A DNA stretch of 57,894 nucleotides from Yinghuangia seranimata (GTDB taxonomy: Bacteria; Actinomycetota; Actinomycetes; Streptomycetales; Streptomycetaceae). The notes beneath the pieces were generated by a model. That model searched no databases. It had not been told where the DNA came from and worked only from the letters and a program-made list of their open reading frames with translations. This document shows positions 42,081-49,684 of this stretch, piece after piece (the stretch's first letter is position 1; every line of letters begins with the position of its first letter). The position numbers and the translations under genes are program-made. The stretch covers positions 1 to 57,894 of the forward strand of contig NZ_JASAOI010000085.1 of NCBI RefSeq assembly GCF_029953285.1, in the 5' to 3' direction.

Positions 42081-42854
42081 ATGGGAATCCGCGAAGGAAT
42101 GCCCCTGCTCGCCAAGCACGAAGGCGACTGGGAGGGGACGTACACGTACGTCGACCCGGAAGGCAAGATCATCGACCAGCACCGGTCGCATCTGACGTGC
42201 GCCTTCCCGGCGGACAGCGAATACCCGTACCACCAGACCAACACCTACACGTGGCCCGACGGCCGCACCGAGGTGCACGAGTTCCCGGGCACCTATGACG
42301 GCTACGGCCGCATGCACTTCGACACCGAGCGCATCAAAGGTGTCACCTGGGGGCTCGACGAGAACACCATCTACCTCACCTGGATCTACAAGGAAAAGGG
42401 CTCGGACCTGCGACTGTTCGAGCTCATCGTGCTCTCCGACGACGGCAACCACCGCAGCCGCACCTGGCAGTGGCTGCGCGACGGCAAACTCGAGATGCGC
42501 ACCCTCATCAACGAGACCAGGGTGTCGGCCGGTGCGGCGGCACAGGCCAATCCGTTCGGCGAGCAGATCATCGCGGCGGTGGTCGACCATATGAACCTCG
42601 ACCACCCCGAGGACTCCCTGCTCATCGTCCGGTCGCTCGGGCAGCGTCCTGAGGCCACATCCGCCGAGACCGTGGGCCTGGACGGCGAGGGGATCGACTT
42701 CAAGGCCGTCGTCGGCGGCGCAGAGGAGACGGTCCGGGTGCCGTGGAGCGCCCCCATCTCCGAGCGCCCGCAGATCCGGGTGGAGGTGACCCGAATGTAT
42801 TACGATGCGTGTGCTGCGCTGGGGGTGGAGCCCAGGCCCGCCGAGGAGCACTAG
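42081..42854 (+). CDS. DUF3598-like / DUF2470 fusion protein
   Basis: A 257-aa protein with two parts. Residues 1-150 look like a DUF3598/calycin-type beta-barrel (HEGDWEGTYTYVDPEG, WGLDENTIYLTWIYKE). Residues about 158-250 match DUF2470: VVDHMNLDHPEDSLLIV, LDGEGIDFKAVVGG and VRVPWSAPISERPQIRVE. DUF2470 is otherwise the C-terminal domain of HugZ-type heme-utilisation proteins. The gene is last in the CoA-transferase operon, 43 bp after the aldehyde dehydrogenase, and is followed by a terminator. A heme oxygenase module lies 1-3 kb away, so a heme or tetrapyrrole link is plausible. Confidence 0.68.
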   Translation: MGIREGMPLLAKHEGDWEGTYTYVDPEGKIIDQHRSHLTCAFPADSEYPYHQTNTYTWPDGRTEVHEFPGTYDGYGRMHFDTERIKGVTWGLDENTIYLTWIYKEKGSDLRLFELIVLSDDGNHRSRTWQWLRDGKLEMRTLINETRVSAGAAAQANPFGEQIIAAVVDHMNLDHPEDSLLIVRSLGQRPEATSAETVGLDGEGIDFKAVVGGAEETVRVPWSAPISERPQIRVEVTRMYYDACAALGVEPRPAEEH

Positions 42855-42882
42855 CGACACCACCGGAGCACTGGACCAGAGC

Positions 42883-42908
42883 ACAGCCCGGCGCCCGCGC
42901 CGGGCTGT
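42883..42908 (+). terminator. Hairpin terminator ending the CoA-transferase operon
   Basis: Perfect 12-base arms ACAGCCCGGCGC (42883-42894) and GCGCCGGGCTGT (42897-42908), then TTCCTC. It lies 29 bp past the stop of the DUF2470 fusion gene. Confidence 0.8.
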
Positions 42909-42951
42909 TCCTCATTCACGCTGTTCTTCACGCACAGGGAGCCGCGCGACA

Positions 42952-43584
42952 GTGCCGAGAATCTCCGGGGTTTCGCTCGAAGACCACCGCGGCCGCACCA
43001 ACGCGCGCATCTTCGAAGCCATGGCGCGTCTCCTGGACGAGCGCGGCTACGACGCCGTCACCCTCGCCGAGATCGCCGCCGCGGCCGGGCTGGCGCGCAC
43101 CGCGATGTACAACTACTACCCGGACAAAGAGACGCTGCTCATCGCGTACACGGCGCACGAAACCGCGCTCTACCTCGACAAGTTGCGCGCCGCCCTGGAG
43201 ACGGTGTCGACGCCCGTCGACCAACTGCGGGTGTATGTGCGCATGCAGCTCGAACACCTGGCGACCGGGCACATCGCGGCGGCCTCGGTGGCCGGAGTCC
43301 TCACGGACGAGGGCCACAAGAAGATGGCGGAGCATGTCGCCCCGCTGTGGGGCACACTGCGGCAGATCATCGCCGACGCCGTCGCGGAACGCTACCTGCC
43401 CGACGAGGATGTCGAGCTGCTGCTGCCCCTGGTCACCGCCACCATCGCCGGCCGCAGCACCGCGGATCTGTCCGCCGACCGCCTCGAACACGCCATCGAC
43501 GCGACCGTGACCTATGTCCTCCGCGGCCTCGGCGCCCGGCTCACCGCGGACGGCAGGCCCCGGCGCTTCCCGGCCGCGCGCTGA
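42952..43584 (+). CDS. TetR-family transcriptional regulator
   Basis: A 210-aa TetR repressor. The N-terminal helix-turn-helix is clear (ARIFEAMARLLDERGYDAVT, EIAAAAGLARTAMYNYYPDK), followed by an all-helical ligand domain. The start is GTG with AGGGAG upstream; the frame is open further left across the terminator but that part is non-coding. It is convergent with the ferredoxin-NuoF-heme oxygenase operon. Similar 23-bp palindromes precede the heme oxygenase (46048) and the DUF1838-like gene (57701); this TetR is a candidate ligand for them, but its own upstream region lacks the motif. Confidence 0.88.
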   Translation: MPRISGVSLEDHRGRTNARIFEAMARLLDERGYDAVTLAEIAAAAGLARTAMYNYYPDKETLLIAYTAHETALYLDKLRAALETVSTPVDQLRVYVRMQLEHLATGHIAAASVAGVLTDEGHKKMAEHVAPLWGTLRQIIADAVAERYLPDEDVELLLPLVTATIAGRSTADLSADRLEHAIDATVTYVLRGLGARLTADGRPRRFPAAR

Positions 43585-43605
43585 GCCCCACCCCGGACAG
43601 GCCGA

Positions 43606-43636
43606 AGCGGCGGCAGGGGATCTCCCCGCCGCCGCT
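43606..43636. terminator. Bidirectional hairpin terminator
   Basis: AGCGGCGGC (43606-43614) pairs with GCCGCCGCT (43628-43636). After a one-base bulge, GGGGA pairs with TCCCC around the centre. It separates the convergent TetR gene (ends 43584) and ferredoxin gene (ends 43665). Confidence 0.7.
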
Positions 43637-43664
43637 CCCAGCCGCGACCCTGTGCGGCCCGCTC

Positions 43665-43859
43665 TCAGTCCTGGAGGGCGATCGCCTGCTCGGGGCACGC
43701 GGACACCGCCGTGCGGGCGTCGGCGAGCTGCTCCTCATCCAGATCCTGGGTCACGAGGACACGCGGATAGCCGTCCTCATCCGATTCGAACACCAGCGGC
43801 GCGAGCCGCGCGCAGTAGCCGCGGCCCTCGCAGCGTGACGCATCGACGGTCACCTTCAT
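43665..43859 (-). CDS. [3Fe-4S]-type ferredoxin
   Basis: A 64-aa soluble ferredoxin of the kind that reduces cytochromes P450 in actinomycetes. Cysteines are C10 and C16 (CEGRGYC, with the middle cysteine of a 4Fe-4S motif replaced) and C55 (ACPEQAI), consistent with a 3Fe-4S cluster. There is no P450 nearby; its neighbours are a NuoF-like flavoprotein (26 bp upstream) and a heme oxygenase. I infer the chain NADH to flavoprotein to ferredoxin to heme oxygenase. Confidence 0.88.
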   Translation of the reverse strand: MKVTVDASRCEGRGYCARLAPLVFESDEDGYPRVLVTQDLDEEQLADARTAVSACPEQAIALQD

Positions 43860-43885
43860 GCTCGCTCCTTGCCTGACGGGGGGAT

Positions 43886-45196
43886 TCAGTCCGGGAACCG
43901 GACACGGAACCGGGTGTCGGCCGAGCTGGTCGGCGCGACCCGGTCGGCGCACACGGGGCACGGCGCCGCCATGTGTGCCTGGATCTCGTCGGCGAAGTTG
44001 TCGACGAGAGTGCGCAGCAGTGCGGCGAGTGCGTCGGGCAGCGCGCAGTTGCCGCGGCCGGGCAGGGCGGCTGTCCGCCGTCGGAGCACCGCCAGGTGCT
44101 CCGGTGTTCCGGCGCCGCGTGCGATGGCGACGAGCTGCGCCGCGGAAATCTCCGTGCCGCGCACGCACGCCCCGCACTGGCCCGCGCTGGACGCCGCCAG
44201 GTACGAAGCCGCGTCAGCGGCCGCCCCCACCGGGCAGTCGTCCGCCCCCACCAGCACGACGGCGCCGCAGCCGAGCAGGGCGCCGCGTGCGCGCATGCCG
44301 TCGTGCGACACCGTGGTGTCGAGCATGTCGGGGCGCCAGATGCCGCCGGCGAATCCGCCGAGGAGCACCGCGGCCAGGCCGTCCGCCCCGCCGCGCAGCC
44401 GCTCCACGACCGCGCGGAGCGCCGCGGAGGAGGAAGCCTCGGTGATCCAGGCCCGCGCACCGTCGACGACAGTGAGCAGGACCGTGCCGTCGCCCGCGGT
44501 GCCCGGGGCGGCGCGCGCGGCGAGCGCCACGCGGGCCAGCGACTCGACGTTGGACACCAGGGTCGGACGGCCGCCGACCCCCTTTTCGTACGGCCGTGGC
44601 GGTTTCGGCAACGGCTTGGCGACGTCGCCGCCGATCGCGCGGACGACCGCGGTCTCCTCGCCGGCGACGTACGCCGGCTCCACCTCCACCACCGTGGGGG
44701 AGAAGCCGGCACCGTACACCTGGGCCGTCGCGGGGTCCGCACGCAGCTCGGCGAGCGCGTTGCGGAGTGCCTCGGCGGCGGCAGGGTCGGAGACATACAG
44801 GTGGGTGGTCTCCGACCCGACCGCGTGGGCCGCATGGCGCAGCCCGTCGATGACCAGATGCGGGCGGTTGCGCATCAGCCACCGGTCCTTGGCGGACGCC
44901 GGTTCGCCCTCCTCTCCGTTGGCGACCGCGACGCGCGGGCCCGCGGCGGCGGCCACGGCGTCCAGCTTGACCGCGGTCGGGAAGCCGGCGCCCCCGGCGC
45001 CGCGCAGGCCGGCCGTGCGGACGGCGTCGCGTATCGCCTGCGGCGACGGGAGACGCGGGTAGCCCCCGGACTCCCGGTACGCCCTCAATGATTCGCGCCC
45101 GGCCGGGTCGGTGCCGAGCAGCGGTCCGGATCCGGCGACCGCCGCGGTGACACGGGAGGCCTGCGGCGGGCCGTGCACGCTGCCGTGGGTCTTCAT
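43886..45196 (-). CDS. NuoF-like NADH:ferredoxin flavoprotein
   Basis: A 436-aa stand-alone homologue of the complex I 51-kDa subunit. FMN/NADH motifs are GLRGAGGAGFPTAVKLDAV and NGEEGEPASAKDR. The SLBB-like linker VVEVEPAYVAGEETA and the C-terminal iron-sulfur region AGQCGACVRGT with GRGNC follow. The usual CxxCxxC is reduced to CGAC, one Cys short; PCPVC at the C-terminus may supply replacements. Such proteins occur next to ferredoxins as redox partners. It lies between the ferredoxin and heme oxygenase genes, so it probably supplies the latter with electrons from NADH. Confidence 0.82.
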   Translation of the reverse strand: MKTHGSVHGPPQASRVTAAVAGSGPLLGTDPAGRESLRAYRESGGYPRLPSPQAIRDAVRTAGLRGAGGAGFPTAVKLDAVAAAAGPRVAVANGEEGEPASAKDRWLMRNRPHLVIDGLRHAAHAVGSETTHLYVSDPAAAEALRNALAELRADPATAQVYGAGFSPTVVEVEPAYVAGEETAVVRAIGGDVAKPLPKPPRPYEKGVGGRPTLVSNVESLARVALAARAAPGTAGDGTVLLTVVDGARAWITEASSSAALRAVVERLRGGADGLAAVLLGGFAGGIWRPDMLDTTVSHDGMRARGALLGCGAVVLVGADDCPVGAAADAASYLAASSAGQCGACVRGTEISAAQLVAIARGAGTPEHLAVLRRRTAALPGRGNCALPDALAALLRTLVDNFADEIQAHMAAPCPVCADRVAPTSSADTRFRVRFPD

Positions 45197-45218
45197 CGTG
45201 GTCGTGGTGCCTTCGGGG

Positions 45219-45911
45219 TCAGCTTGCGGCGGCGAGGTAGCGCGGCAGGTCGCGGCCGAGCTCGGCGAGGACCTTGGTGTTGACCCGGTACGCGACGAGG
45301 GCCTCGTCGATGACCTTCTGCTGCTCCTCATCCGACCAGGAGACGGTGTCCAGCAGGAGCCGGTAGTCGACCTTGAACGCCTTGAAGTCCTCGATCGCGG
45401 GGAAGTCGTAGAAGGCCACGCCCTTTCCGTCGCCGAGCTGTTCGGGGAAGGCGCGGACGAGTGAGGCGCGGATGACCTGGCCGCCGGACAGGTCGCCGAG
45501 GTAGCGGGTGTAGCTGTGCGCGACGTAGCCGCCGGGCCAGTCGAAGCACACCTCGCGCATCCGCGCGACGTACTCCTTGGTGGCCTCGTTCGGGGCGATC
45601 CTGTCGCGCCACTCGGCGCCGAGCAGGTGCTCCAGGTCTTCTTCGAGCGCCTTGGTGCGCAGCAGGCCGTCGAAGACGAACTTGCCGCCGACCGCGTCGT
45701 CGCGCATGGCCTCGGCGGCCTCTTCGAGCACGACGTAGGCGAAGTAGTGCTGCGCGACCATGTCGCTGTAGCCGGAGATGTTCAGCTTTCCGCCGAGCAT
45801 CGCCTGCATGTACTCGGTGTACTCGGCCTTCTCGTGGTCGTCCCACGTGATGCTCTTCAGTGCCTCGGAGAACTTGGCGCTGGCCGACGTGGCATCAGGA
45901 GCCGTGGTCAT
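45219..45911 (-). CDS. Biliverdin-producing heme oxygenase
   Basis: A 230-aa heme oxygenase. The proximal heme ligand is H26 (ITWDDHEKAEY) and the distal-helix signature is RYLGDLSGGQVI (near residues 138-146). Length matches bacterial HmuO-type enzymes. It cleaves heme to biliverdin, CO and iron using seven electrons. The ATG follows CGGAGGAAC. It is the first gene of a three-gene minus-strand operon with its own candidate reductase and ferredoxin. Its promoter is overlaid by a perfect palindrome. Roles in iron acquisition or tetrapyrrole production both fit. Confidence 0.92.
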   Translation of the reverse strand: MTTAPDATSASAKFSEALKSITWDDHEKAEYTEYMQAMLGGKLNISGYSDMVAQHYFAYVVLEEAAEAMRDDAVGGKFVFDGLLRTKALEEDLEHLLGAEWRDRIAPNEATKEYVARMREVCFDWPGGYVAHSYTRYLGDLSGGQVIRASLVRAFPEQLGDGKGVAFYDFPAIEDFKAFKVDYRLLLDTVSWSDEEQQKVIDEALVAYRVNTKVLAELGRDLPRYLAAAS

Positions 45912-46046
45912 AAGGGGGTTCCTCCGAATCCGGGAGTGGAACTGGGGCCGCCGGCCTGCAAAGGGGGCGCGTGCGGGAGGCGAACGGAGCGCGGAACGAG
46001 GGCTCGCGTAAGGCGATCGCGGCAGCCGTGCGCCGATCTGCGGACC

Positions 46047-46076
46047 ACTTTACGACACGTTGTCGTAAAGAACCAA
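46047..46076 (-). promoter_or_regulatory. Heme oxygenase promoter with a 10-3-10 palindromic operator
   Basis: Reading leftward, TTGGTT (46071-46076) and TAAAGT (46047-46052) form -35 and -10 elements with an 18-bp spacer. The palindrome CTTTACGACA (46048-46057) / TGTCGTAAAG (46061-46070), with a 3-bp centre, fills the spacer and part of the -10. A protein bound there must exclude RNA polymerase. The half-site shares eight of ten bases with the operator at 57701. Confidence 0.65.
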
Positions 46077-46084
46077 GAGAGAAT

Positions 46085-46097
46085 GGAACATCGTTTC
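46085..46097. repeat. GGAAC-ATC-GTTTC box, flanking-repeat copy 1
   Basis: A 13-mer that matches the reverse complement of 46153-46165 at 12 of 13 positions; each copy is nearly palindromic itself. The pair brackets the terminator at 46110-46139. They could be regulator sites for the heme oxygenase promoter or outer stem arms. Confidence 0.4.
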
Positions 46098-46109
46098 AAA
46101 AATGCGTCA

Positions 46110-46139
46110 GGCGTGCCCGCGTCGGAACGCGGGCACGCC
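46110..46139 (-). terminator. Hairpin terminator of the right catabolic operon
   Basis: Thirteen-base arms GGCGTGCCCGCGT (46110-46122) and ACGCGGGCACGCC (46127-46139) with a CGGA loop. It lies 45 bp past the LLM oxidoreductase stop and isolates that operon from the heme oxygenase promoter. Confidence 0.8.
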
Positions 46140-46152
46140 AAGTCGTCTCTCC

Positions 46153-46165
46153 GAAACGATGTTTC
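46153..46165. repeat. GAAAC-GAT-GTTTC box, flanking-repeat copy 2
   Basis: A perfect 5-3-5 palindrome just beyond the LLM gene stop; it is the partner of 46085-46097. The same GAAAC-N3-GTTTC form occurs at 30987-30999 before the surface-protein gene. Confidence 0.4.
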
Positions 46166-46183
46166 GCCAAATATCCGAGACTG

Positions 46184-47218
46184 CTACAGGGTGGCGATCA
46201 GGTCGATGATCCGGTCCTGGCAGCGCCGCGTCACCGACGCGTCCAGGCTGTGGGCGGGCGGCGACAGCTTCACCGAGTCGGCGATGCCCGCGAAGGACAG
46301 GATCTTCGCGCGGACGTCGTCCGCCGTGCCCGACGCGGTGACCGCGTCCACCATGTGGTCCGGAGCGGCGTCGGCCAGGTCGTCCGCGGACAACCCGCCG
46401 CGGAACGCCGCGACCACGGCCTGCTGCTCCTCGGCGAGACCGTGGAACGCCCAGAAGTCGGCGTATGTCCGCACCGACGCGTAGAACCCGACCGTCCCGG
46501 CGGCCCACCGCTTGGCGCGGGCCGGATCGTCGTCTATGGCGCAGAGAACCGAGGCGACGACGTCGATGCGGCCGCGCGAACGACCGCCCCTGGCCAGACC
46601 CTTCTCCAGTTCGGGAAGCACCGCCTCGGACAGGTATCGCGCCGAGTGCAGCTCGTGCGAGATCCAGCCGTCGGCGATCTCGCCGGCCAGCCTGGTCATC
46701 GCCGGGCCCATCGCCGCCAGATACACCGGAATCGTGTCCCGCTGCTGGTGGAACGGCCGCTGGTAGCCGCGGATCCGCATGGGCTCGTGCTCGCCCGGCA
46801 GGTCGATCGGGACTCCGTTGCGGGCCAGGTCCCAGAATGCCCGCAGGTTCCGCACCGTCTCGCGCAGGTGCGCGACCGGCTTGCCGAACCGCGCGTTGTG
46901 CCAGTCCTCGTTGAGCCGCTGCACTCCGGTGCCCAGCCCGAGGATGAACCGGCCCCGGGACAACTCGTCCAGGTCGAGGGCCTCCAGCGCCTGCACCATC
47001 GGGCTGCGCGTGAACGCGAGGGCGATGCCCGTTCCCACCCTCGCGGTCTCCGTGGCCTGCGCCAGCGCCGCGACGGGCACCGTGGCGCTCCGGTGGAGCT
47101 CCGGCACCCACAGGACCTCGGCCCCGGCCCGTTCCGCACGCCGTGCGGCGTCCGCGAGTTCGTCCAGGGTCTCGCCCCAGGGGCCGTACGTGATCCGCAT
47201 CGTCGGCTCCGTCCTCAT
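46184..47218 (-). CDS. LLM-class flavin/F420-dependent oxidoreductase
   Basis: A 344-aa luciferase-like TIM barrel, beginning MRTEPTMRITYGPWGETLDELADAA-type sequence (first barrel strand and helix). RVGTGIALAFTRSP and RGRFILGLGTGVQRLNEDW are also present, characteristic of mycobacterial/streptomycete F420 subfamilies. The ATG overlaps the CitE-like stop by 4 bp. It is the last gene of the right operon, followed by a terminator. Its role there is an oxidation or reduction of unknown substrate. Confidence 0.87.
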   Translation of the reverse strand: MRTEPTMRITYGPWGETLDELADAARRAERAGAEVLWVPELHRSATVPVAALAQATETARVGTGIALAFTRSPMVQALEALDLDELSRGRFILGLGTGVQRLNEDWHNARFGKPVAHLRETVRNLRAFWDLARNGVPIDLPGEHEPMRIRGYQRPFHQQRDTIPVYLAAMGPAMTRLAGEIADGWISHELHSARYLSEAVLPELEKGLARGGRSRGRIDVVASVLCAIDDDPARAKRWAAGTVGFYASVRTYADFWAFHGLAEEQQAVVAAFRGGLSADDLADAAPDHMVDAVTASGTADDVRAKILSFAGIADSVKLSPPAHSLDASVTRRCQDRIIDLIATL

Positions 47219-48093
47219 CGCTGCCGGGCCGCGGCCAGGGTGCGCCGAGCACTCCGGACCACCGCGAAGTCCACCATGCGCCCGCTCTCGTCCACGAACA
47301 CCCCTTCTCCGGAGGCGGAGGCCGCCTCATAGCGGGCGATCAGTACGCGAGCCTTCTCGACCTCGTCGTCACTCGGGGTGAAGACCTCGTTGACCACGGC
47401 GAGTTGGTTCGGATGGATGCACGCCCGGCCGAGGTAGCCGAGGCGTTGCAGCGCCAGCGTCGACTCACGCAGCCCACCCGGGTCGGTGAAGTTCGTGCTG
47501 ACCGGTCCGACCGGCGGCTCGATCCCGGCGGCCGCGGACGCCAGCACGACCTGGCTGCGCACCCACAGCAGTTCGCGCTCGTCGGGACCAGGCGTCACCC
47601 CGATGTCGGCGCGCAGGTCCGCCTCGCCGACCTGGAGCCGGACCACGCGCGGCGCGGACGCGATGTCCCGCGCGGCGAACACGGCCGCGGCGGATTCCAG
47701 CAGTGGCGACAGCGCGATCCGACCGGACGGGATGCCCCGCTCCCGCTCCAGCGCGTCGACCAGAGCGGCGCATTCGGCGACCGCGTCCACCGACTCCGCC
47801 TTGGCGATGCAGATACCGCTGATTGCGGGACTCACCACGGCCTTGAGGTCCACCCGGCCTGCGGCAGCAGGGTTGATGCGCACCCACAACGCGGGTGTTC
47901 CGTCCGCCACGCGTTCGGCCAGGAAGTCCGCGACCACGCGGCGCGCGGTGTCCTTGGCGGAGGCCGCCACCGCGTCCTCCAGGTCGATGATGAGCGCGTC
48001 CGCGCCACGCGCCACGGCCTTGCGGAGCACGTCGGGCCGGTCGCCGGGCACATAGAGGTGGGACCGCAGGGCAGTCCCGACGGGAGGGTTCAA
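47215..48093 (-). CDS. CitE-like CoA ester lyase (HpcH/HpaI family)
   Basis: A 292-aa citrate-lyase-beta-like protein: RSHLYVPGDRPDVLRKA, the metal-site LIIDLEDAVAASAKD, WVRINP, GICIAKAES and GRACIHPNQLAVVN. Stand-alone CitE proteins cleave malyl-, citramalyl- or related beta-hydroxyacyl-CoA esters. The start is TTG (48093): AAGGAGAAGG lies upstream, and no ATG or GTG gives a full N-terminus. The TTG overlaps the acyl-CoA dehydrogenase stop (TTGA), so it is translationally coupled. With the MaoC and CaiB genes of this operon it forms a transferase-hydratase-lyase set. Confidence 0.88.
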   Translation of the reverse strand: MNPPVGTALRSHLYVPGDRPDVLRKAVARGADALIIDLEDAVAASAKDTARRVVADFLAERVADGTPALWVRINPAAAGRVDLKAVVSPAISGICIAKAESVDAVAECAALVDALERERGIPSGRIALSPLLESAAAVFAARDIASAPRVVRLQVGEADLRADIGVTPGPDERELLWVRSQVVLASAAAGIEPPVGPVSTNFTDPGGLRESTLALQRLGYLGRACIHPNQLAVVNEVFTPSDDEVEKARVLIARYEAASASGEGVFVDESGRMVDFAVVRSARRTLAAARQR

Positions 48094-49253
48094 CCGACCT
48101 TCTCCTTGCCGGAGGTCAGGGCGCGGGCGATGACCGTGCGCATGACGTCGCTGGTGCCTTCGCCGATGACCATGAGGGGGACGTCGCGGTACAGCCGCTC
48201 GACGGTGAACTCCTGCGAGTAGCCGTGGCCGCCGTGGATCCGCATCGCCTCCAGGGCGGCGGTCGCGGCGGTCTCGGAGGCGAACAGCTTGGCCATGCCC
48301 GTCTGCATGTCGACGCGTTCGCCGCGGTCCGCGCACGCGGCCGCCCAGTAGACCAGCAGCCGGGAGGCCTGGATGCTCGTGGCCATGTCGGCGAGTTTGA
48401 TCTGGATCGCCTGGAAGTCCGAGATCGGCTGACCGAAGGCGTGGCGGTCGCGGGAGTACTTCAGGGCCGCGTCGTAGGCGGCCTGGGCGACCCCGAGGGA
48501 GCGCGCGGCCACGTTGATGCGGCCGGTCTCCAGGCCGGACAGGACCTGCTGCATGCCGCGGCCCTCGACGCCGCCGAGCAGGTTGGCGGCCGGCACCCGG
48601 GCGCCGTCGAGGACCACCTCGCACGACTCGGGGCCCTTGTAGCCGAGCTTCGGCAGGTCGCGGCTGACCGTGAAGCCGGGGGTGCCCTGCTCCACGAGCA
48701 GCACGCTCATTCCCTTGTGCGCGGGTGCGGCGTGCGGGTCGGTCTTGACCAGGACGGGGAGCGGATCGGCGTACCGTGCGTTGGTGATCCAGGTCTTGCT
48801 GCCGGTCACCACATACGCGTCGCCGTCCCGGACCGCGCGCGTGGTGATGCCCTGCAGGTCGGTGCCGGCCCCCGGCTCGGTGAGGGCGATCCCGGACCGC
48901 CGTTCCCCGGTGGCGAGTTCGGGCAGGTAGCGGGACTTCTGCTCCTCGGTGCCGTACCGGGCGATGATCCAGCACGCCAGCGAATGCGAGCCGAGGATGC
49001 CGGCCACCCCCATCCACCCCCGGGAGATCTCCTCGAACACGATCGCGAAGCTGACCATGTCGAGGCCGAGGCCGCCGTACTCCTCGGGCACGGTCATGCC
49101 GAACAGGCCGAGCTGCTTCATCGTCTCGACGATCTCGGCCGGATAGCGCCCGGTGTGCTCCCACTCCTGCGCCACCGGGGTGACCTCACGGGCCACGAAG
49201 TCCCGGATGGTGTCCCGGAACATGCGTTGCTCGTCGGAGAGTTCGAAATCCAT
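48090..49253 (-). CDS. Acyl-CoA dehydrogenase
   Basis: A 387-aa full-length acyl-CoA dehydrogenase: MDFELSDEQRMFRDTIRDFV, IALTEPGAGTDLQG (substrate/FAD loop), VTGSKTWITNARYAD, DRHAFGQPISDFQ and the C-terminal RIHGGHGYSQEFTVERLYRD. It desaturates an acyl-CoA with electron transfer to ETF. It lies 2 bp after the DUF35 gene in the minus operon. It should act before the MaoC-type hydratases encoded at 50.8-51.7 kb. Confidence 0.92.
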   Translation of the reverse strand: MDFELSDEQRMFRDTIRDFVAREVTPVAQEWEHTGRYPAEIVETMKQLGLFGMTVPEEYGGLGLDMVSFAIVFEEISRGWMGVAGILGSHSLACWIIARYGTEEQKSRYLPELATGERRSGIALTEPGAGTDLQGITTRAVRDGDAYVVTGSKTWITNARYADPLPVLVKTDPHAAPAHKGMSVLLVEQGTPGFTVSRDLPKLGYKGPESCEVVLDGARVPAANLLGGVEGRGMQQVLSGLETGRINVAARSLGVAQAAYDAALKYSRDRHAFGQPISDFQAIQIKLADMATSIQASRLLVYWAAACADRGERVDMQTGMAKLFASETAATAALEAMRIHGGHGYSQEFTVERLYRDVPLMVIGEGTSDVMRTVIARALTSGKEKVG

Positions 49254-49255
49254 CG

Positions 49256-49684
49256 TCAGTCTCCTCGCCGCCCGGCGGACGGGACCGCGCAGGCTCGGAA
49301 GGCGGGCAGGTGGCGGCCGTCCGCGAGGGGCAGCCAGGTGAGTTCGAGTTCCGCGTCGAAGGCCGTGCCGTCGTCCGGCACGCCGGTGAGTCGGGTGAGG
49401 ATCAACGGCCCCTCCGCGAGGCGGACGCGCGCCACCGTGTAAGGGACCGCCACCCCGGGCGCCGGGGCGCGATGCACCACGGTGTAGCTGTCCACCGTCC
49501 CCAGGCCGCACGCCTCGACCCAGGTGTGTGCGTCGACCGCACCGCACGATGTGCACACCCGGCGCGGGTAGTGCTGCACGGCGGCGCAGGCGCCGCACTT
49601 CTGCAGCAGCAGGCGCCGCTCGCGCGTGGCGTCCCACCATGGGGCGGTGAGGTCGTCCACCGGCGGCAGCATGTCGTCGGTCAT
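49256..49684 (-). CDS. DUF35 OB-fold zinc-ribbon protein
   Basis: A 142-aa rubredoxin-like zinc ribbon plus OB-fold protein. Zinc cysteines are C30, C33, C44 and C47 (QKCGACA, RRVCTSCG). The OB strand VDSYTVVHRAPAPGVAVPYTVA is split at the family's P-Y-x-V-A. DUF35 proteins are obligate partners of thiolase-like enzymes; in steroid side-chain catabolism the DUF35 domain activates the aldolase Ltp2. It overlaps the thiolase-like gene by 4 bp (ATGA), as expected for a complex. Confidence 0.9.
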   Translation of the reverse strand: MTDDMLPPVDDLTAPWWDATRERRLLLQKCGACAAVQHYPRRVCTSCGAVDAHTWVEACGLGTVDSYTVVHRAPAPGVAVPYTVARVRLAEGPLILTRLTGVPDDGTAFDAELELTWLPLADGRHLPAFRACAVPSAGRRGD

